Origin: Cenococcum geophilum 1.58
Taxonomy: Eukaryota; Ascomycota; Dothideomycetes; Gloniales; Gloniaceae
Reading direction: 5' to 3'
Assembly (NCBI GenBank): GCA_001692895.1
Contig: KV748199.1
Span: forward strand, 992,001-1,056,000
Length of the DNA: 64,000 nt
In this document: positions 58,756-64,000 of the stretch, in pieces
Numbering within the stretch: position 1 is the first letter of the stretch
How the letters are laid out: each line of letters opens with the position of its first letter
Made by a program: the position numbers and the translations under genes
The notes under the pieces: model-generated
Databases searched by the model: none
What the model was told of the DNA's origin: nothing
The model's input: only the letters and a program-made list of their open reading frames with translations

Positions 58756-60982
58756 GGTACTATAATTTACCTCTTACTTCTCTAGTCCTCTAATTACTCC
58801 TTTAGATCTTTTAATGTTATAATTAAGGCTCCTTTAATGTGACTTATAGCCTTTTCTGTAATTGGGTAGTCTTGGATAACTTTTTTATCTAACTATATAT
58901 AGAAATCTTCCTACTTATCGTTATATCGTTGCCTATACCACTTTTAGTATAGCCCTTTAAGTATATACGGCTCGTCCGTAAGGAAGTATCTCCTTATTAC
59001 TATATCGTAATAGCCCTTTATATATCGTTCTTCGAATCTAGTAGGAATCTTTAAATCCTCTTCTTGTTCTAGTTTAGTAAGCCACTTAGCTCTTAATATA
59101 CCTACCCTAAGCCTATTAGTAATTCTTTATACTAGTACTTAGTCCCTTATATGTCCCAATATACTAGATCTCTTATCTAGTTTCTATTCTTACTATACGA
59201 TAATTCTTTATCTAAACTCTTCTATAGTTTCTTTTAGTTTGCGTCTCGTAGATAGATCCTTAAAGTCTTCTTACTTCTTAATCTTAGTATTAATTCTTTA
59301 ATCTTTAGGCCGAACACTATATTTCCCTAGTAAGTTTTCTAAGTCTATATATCTATCTCCTAGTCTAGTTACTATTTATATTGTAGATTCTCTAATCTAT
59401 AACAAAGCCTCTTACCTCTTATTTATAGGTGTCCTTATTTACACTCCAAATTCTTAACCCCTTTAGATTCTTAATCCTAAGCTTAGCTTTAGCCTTAGTC
59501 TAACTAGGCTTACTTAGTGTTCTTATCTCGTCTTAAGAGTCTTAAATCTTACTTATCTTATTTTAAGAATCTTATACCTATGGGAAACTCTATCCCAAGC
59601 TTATTTATATATCTCTAAACTAAGCTATTACTCTACTCTATTAGTTATTGTCCGTTATAGGTCCTTAAGCTTACCTTATCTCGTCTTAAGAATATTAAGC
59701 TTTTAGCCTTTTGCCTTTATTAAGTGCCAAAATAGCTTACTATCCTATTTCTCTTACGTCTTATAAAGTAATAGACATCGTGTCTAGTAGGGTCTTAATC
59801 CCTACTAATATTCCCTATTCTATAGTGGAATTATCCTCTACCTCTTATATAATATCTTTAAGGTCTACATATTCCTAATAAACCGCTTTTATTACTTTAT
59901 TATTATAAAATGTTTCGCCTATATTAAAGTTATTGTCCTTAATATCCGATCTACAAACTGGTTTATTAGTTCCTTTATATTCCGCTAGATATAGCTCTTA
60001 TAGCTAATAGCTTGCGCTATACTTAGCGTCTTTATAAATTTGGTATATGTTATTGTAACAAAACGCAAAACTTTTAATTAAACACTTTTTTATTCCTTAT
60101 AGTATACTATTGTCCCTCTATACATATATATCTTCTACTATTAGTCTAGTTCCCTTTATTACATAATGCCTCTAACCATCTTTATAATCCCTTATAAAAT
60201 AACCTTATTTCCTATAATTTATATAAGCTCTGTCTTTAAACTATTAACTTTGCTATAGAGTCCGCCTAAACGTCTTCTACTACTAAGATCCCTAGTTTAG
60301 CCTCTGCTCCTTAGTTCTGTAATTACTAAATCCTTAACCTTTAGGTTTTTATAGTTTCTTACTCTATCTCTTATAGGCTTCTTTAGTACTACTTAGGTCT
60401 ATTAGCTCTGCGCTATACTATAGTTTCTAACTTAGCTTTAGTTATTACATACTCTACGCCTTATACAACTATAGAACTTTGTCCTAGCCTCTCTTAGCCT
60501 GCTTCCTTTAGTAGATCTAATTATTAATCTTAATTACTTAATCTATTAGTTCCCTTAGGGTGTCCGCATTTTCTATTAGGATAATTACGTCCTAGACTTT
60601 AGCCTTAAGTCCTTACTTATACTATACTATAAGCGCCTTATTATTCCACTTAACTTATATTACTAACGTCTAAAACTGCGTTATATACTTAATTGCTAAG
60701 GTTTATTACGTAATATCTTAGAGTTTTCTTTCCGCTGTAGTTACCGCCTCTAGGTCTCTAAATATTTATATAAGTTGCTCCATAAACCCCTCCTAGCTTA
60801 CAAATATAAACTATACTTTTTAATTAGTAGTTATTATACCATTCGCTTATATCTTCGTAAGGTAAGGCTTAAACTACTTAAGTGCCCTTCCTAATAGAAA
60901 TAGTCCCGCATATGCTATTCAATCTATAGGTATTAGCAGCTTTACTCCTTTTTACGTAACCTTAAAGTATATTTAGGTAAGA
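58756..60982 (-). mobile_element. Gypsy copy D, gag region (continued)
   Basis: Resumes Gypsy D at the second GGTAC; the first ~80 bases are the reverse complement of window positions 1-85 of Gypsy A. Degenerate gag-like minus-strand frames follow. It is interrupted at 60983 by LINE C. Confidence 0.82.
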
Positions 60983-61741
60983 CCGCAATGCAATACTGGT
61001 TGGACCAACGCTGGAGAGGCGAATGGGAGTTGAAGGTACAGAGGCTGACTCAGGCAAGACGAACCTAAGCCATAGCATGGTTAACGCCATGGGGGGTAAA
61101 TACCTAAGGGCTCCGAGAAGGCCTAATAAAGGCAGAAAACATAATAGCAATACTCTTAAGAACAGGAATAATAGGACTAAAAGATTAGCTTTACTGGGTG
61201 GGTGTCCTAGTAGGTAGCCTAAGATGCGAATGTAGCTGGCTAAGACAGACACCAAAACACGTAATACTGCTATGCCCCCTACGCACCAATTAAGAAATAA
61301 TGCTTTTAGCAACTAGCATAGAGAACTATAATACACTGCTCTTAATATAAAAAGGCCTTAAGGCGGTTACCCAGTGGCTTATTAGTTAAAATGTGCTAAA
61401 TTAGTTCTGGGTTGTAAGGGAAATAGTAATAGAAGGTAAGGGGGCGAGCAGCAGGTGGCCCCTAGTAACTCTATAGTAGTAGAGTAATAGTTTATAATAC
61501 TAGCGCGTCCGTAAGCTTATTACGGCAGCAGTAGTTCCTAAGGAGGTTAAATAGTAAGGTAGTAGAGCACTATAGGCGACTTATAGGCGCTAAGTAGGCG
61601 AGTCCTAAAAGGCGGGGAGATGGATTACGGGGNTTTCTTATTTTTCTTAAATAGAGTTTTCTCCCTATATGTAAATAAGGAGTAGTCTACATGGGCCTAA
61701 TAGGGATCTAAATTAGACGTTAAGCAATGAATTATTATTAT
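60983..61741 (+). mobile_element. LINE C, 5'-truncated copy (759 bp)
   Basis: Plus-strand copy of the 3' end of the LINE A/B/D family, with the same terminus (GACGTTAAGCAATGAATTATT) and a short (ATT)n tail. TATTTAGGTAAGA is duplicated at 60970-60982 and 61742-61754. The open frame at 61023-61217 in the sense direction and the antisense frame at 60962-61312 are fragments of the LINE tail, not genes. Its sequence is less RIP-mutated than the matching part of the other copies. Confidence 0.9.
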
Positions 61742-62131
61742 TATTTAGGTAAGAAACCCCTTAAGCTTTAATCTTTCTCCTAAGTACCTTTTAATCAATA
61801 GTAGTTTAATCTTTACTACTCCTATTCCGTTAATCCTATTTTCTAACGTTATATTATTTTCTATTAGCTAGTTAACTATCTCTTATAGTTATCTAACCGT
61901 TATAGGTTGCTATAAGTTAGTGTTTACTATACTGGTGTCGTTACCTAATCTTAAAGTAGTTGCCGCCGTCGATGGCGTTATAGCTGGTGCTTTTGGTGGC
62001 ATATTGTTTAACTTTCTATATTTAATACCGTAACTAGGTAGTGATTATATAATGGAACCTTATAGTAGGAACTATAATAGGCTTATTAATGGGCTAGGTA
62101 TATAGGTAATATAAATTAAAGTTAATAACGT
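61742..62131 (-). mobile_element. Gypsy copy D, gag start and partial 5' LTR
   Basis: A minus-strand ATG at 62002 opens MPPKAPAITPSTAATTLRLG, the N-terminus of the Gypsy D gag. The 5' LTR begins (plus-strand reading) at 62048 with TATAATGGAACC and matches 47546 onward until LINE D enters at about 62132. Confidence 0.85.
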
Positions 62132-64000
62132 AATAATAATAATAATAATTTATTACTTAACGTCCGATTTAGATCCCTATTAGGCCCACGCGAACTACTC
62201 CTTATTTATATATAGGGAGAAAACTCTATTTAAGAAAAATAAGAAAACCCCATAATCCATCTCGCCGCCTCTTAGGACTCGCCTACTTAGCGCCTATAAG
62301 TTGCCTATAGTGCTTTACTACCTTACTATTTAACCTCCTTAGGAACTACTGCTGCTGTAATAAGCCTATGGACGCGCTAGTATTATAAACTTTTACTTTA
62401 CTACTGTAGAGTTACTAGGGGGCACCTACTACTTGCCCCCTTGCCTTCTATTACTATTTCACTTATAACCCAGAACTAATTTAGCATATTTTAACTAATA
62501 AGCCATTAGGTAACCGCCTTAAGGCCTTTTTATATTAAGAGCAGTGTATTATAGTTCTCTATACTAGCTACTAAGAGCATTATTTCTTAATTAGTATATA
62601 GGGGGCATAGCAGTATTATGTGTTTTGGTGTCTGTCTTAGCTAGCTATATTTATATCTTAGGCTACCTACTAGGATACCCACCTAGTAAAGCCAATCTTT
62701 TAGTCCTATTACCCCTATTCTTAAGAGTGTTACTATTATATTTTTTACCTTTATTAGGCCTTCTTAGAGCCCTTAGGTATTTACCCCCTATAGTATTAAC
62801 TATGCTATAGCTTAGGTTTGTTTTACCTAAGTTAGCCTCTGTACCTTTAACTCCTATTTACCTCTTTAGTATTGGTCTAACCAGTATTATATTGCGGTAG
62901 ATGGTTTTCTAGCGTTCTTATATATTCTACTTTAGCTCCTTTCTTTGTCTTACTATTGTCTTTACTAACCTCTTANNCGTCTCCCTTCCTCCTCTATATA
63001 GGCCTGGGCCCTAAAGTAATACTATTCTTTTTTTACTTTCTTTACCTGTTTCTCTAATATCTCTTCCCTACTTTAGGGTTATTAGTTTATTCTCCTATAG
63101 GGCACCCTAGGGTCCCTCTATAGTTTACTTAGGTATGTCTTAATATACTTTATAATATTAGAGTTATATTTATTTTATATTCTTTATATTATAGCGGCTT
63201 TAATATATAACTGTTAGGGGGGAATATTAGATTCCTTCTTAAGCAGTGCTGTGGCCGTTTGCTTATACCCGCCTATAATACTTTAGAGGTAGGCTATTTA
63301 GACCTTTTAAAGTGGTTTAAGGAGTAATTTTAGGGGGCCCTTTTTAGTTTCTTTAATGGCCTAAATACTAGATCTATATATTATGGTTAGCCGGATAACT
63401 GCTATATATAATAACTGCTATATATAGTAGGCGTGACCTTTAAAAGCATAGACCCTATATAGAATTAATAATCCTAGATAAAGTAATGAACTGTACTTAG
63501 CCTTTATAGGCCGCTTACGCCGTATATACGCTTTACTAGAGCTTACTATCTACCTATACTTCTAGTACCCTTAGGCCCTAAACTGGTTAACCCTTAAAGC
63601 CTTAAATATAAATTATATACTAGAGATCTGTAGATTAGTTGCGTTTTCTTATAAAATGGATTAGCTGGTATTTCTTTAGTAAGAATTAGACTCTATAACG
63701 TCTTGCCTATTCTATATAAGTATTATAGGCTTTCTCTAGTATTCTATAATTTTTTATAGCTATTGGCCCGTATATAATTAGGTTTATATTATTAATAAAG
63801 CCTATCCCCTAGGTTGCCCCTTTCTTAAAGGAGTTAAGTAGGTTGCTTATAAAGAAAAGGAAGAGTATAGGCGAGAGGGGTAATCCTTATAGTATTCCTG
63901 TTGTAACTATAATAAGGGGGCTCTAGTATCTGCTAAAGACTAGTAATATTTCTTTCTAGCCTATAAACCTTTAGATAAATTATATAATCCATTCTAAGAA
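62132..64000 (-). mobile_element. LINE D, 3' portion, runs off the window
   Basis: Minus-strand LINE of the A/B/C family beginning with a (TAA)n tail inside the Gypsy D 5' LTR. It aligns with LINE B from 28081 to about 29950, including the position of the RT YVDD-type box near 63790-63820. The rest and the second target duplication lie beyond 64000. Confidence 0.88.

Overview
The window is fungal: it looks like a repeat compartment of a filamentous ascomycete genome (Pezizomycotina) hit by repeat-induced point mutation (RIP). Most of it is AT-rich and poor in CpA/TpG. Recognisable retrotransposon proteins survive only as frames full of TAG/TAA where Gln or Trp codons are expected, with Asp to Asn and Cys/His to Tyr changes. 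I cannot name the species.

Layout. 1-9180: a plus-strand Ty3/Gypsy chromovirus (copy A) split by a minus-strand LINE (LINE A) with a 12-bp target duplication. 9181-14747: anonymous AT-rich DNA, then a LINE ORF1 (gag) relic interrupted by a 1.9-kb non-coding element (X1). 14748-21932: a 5'-truncated Gypsy (copy C) interrupted by an inverted second copy of that element (X2). 22515-27990: a GC-normal island. It holds an LTR fragment, a decayed NRAMP-type metal transporter gene, four MITE-like elements flanked by TA, and the only convincing intact gene, a class II aldolase/adducin-domain protein (26422-27246). 27991-39883: a three-level nest, with a ~440-bp palindromic MITE containing LINE B, which contains a complete Gypsy (copy B) with 212-bp LTRs and a 5-bp duplication. 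39886-44400: an unclassified, less mutated repetitive region carrying a 950-bp TIR element. 44640-45780: a Tc1/mariner transposase relic. 46725-64000: a nest in which Gypsy E is interrupted by Gypsy D, and D by a complete Gypsy F, a 5'-truncated LINE C and LINE D, which runs off the window.

Little here works together as a pathway. The story is repeated insertion, RIP inactivation, and a small island in which one enzyme gene persists while its neighbour transporter gene has decayed. The most unusual items are the X family (24-bp TIRs, CCTGACAGG-rich ends, internal minisatellites, a collagen-like 9-bp repeat), the pair of TA-sharing MITEs directly upstream of the aldolase, and the insertion nests, whose order can be read from target duplications. 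Coordinates of degenerate coding domains are approximate; those of LTRs, TIRs and target duplications were read base by base.
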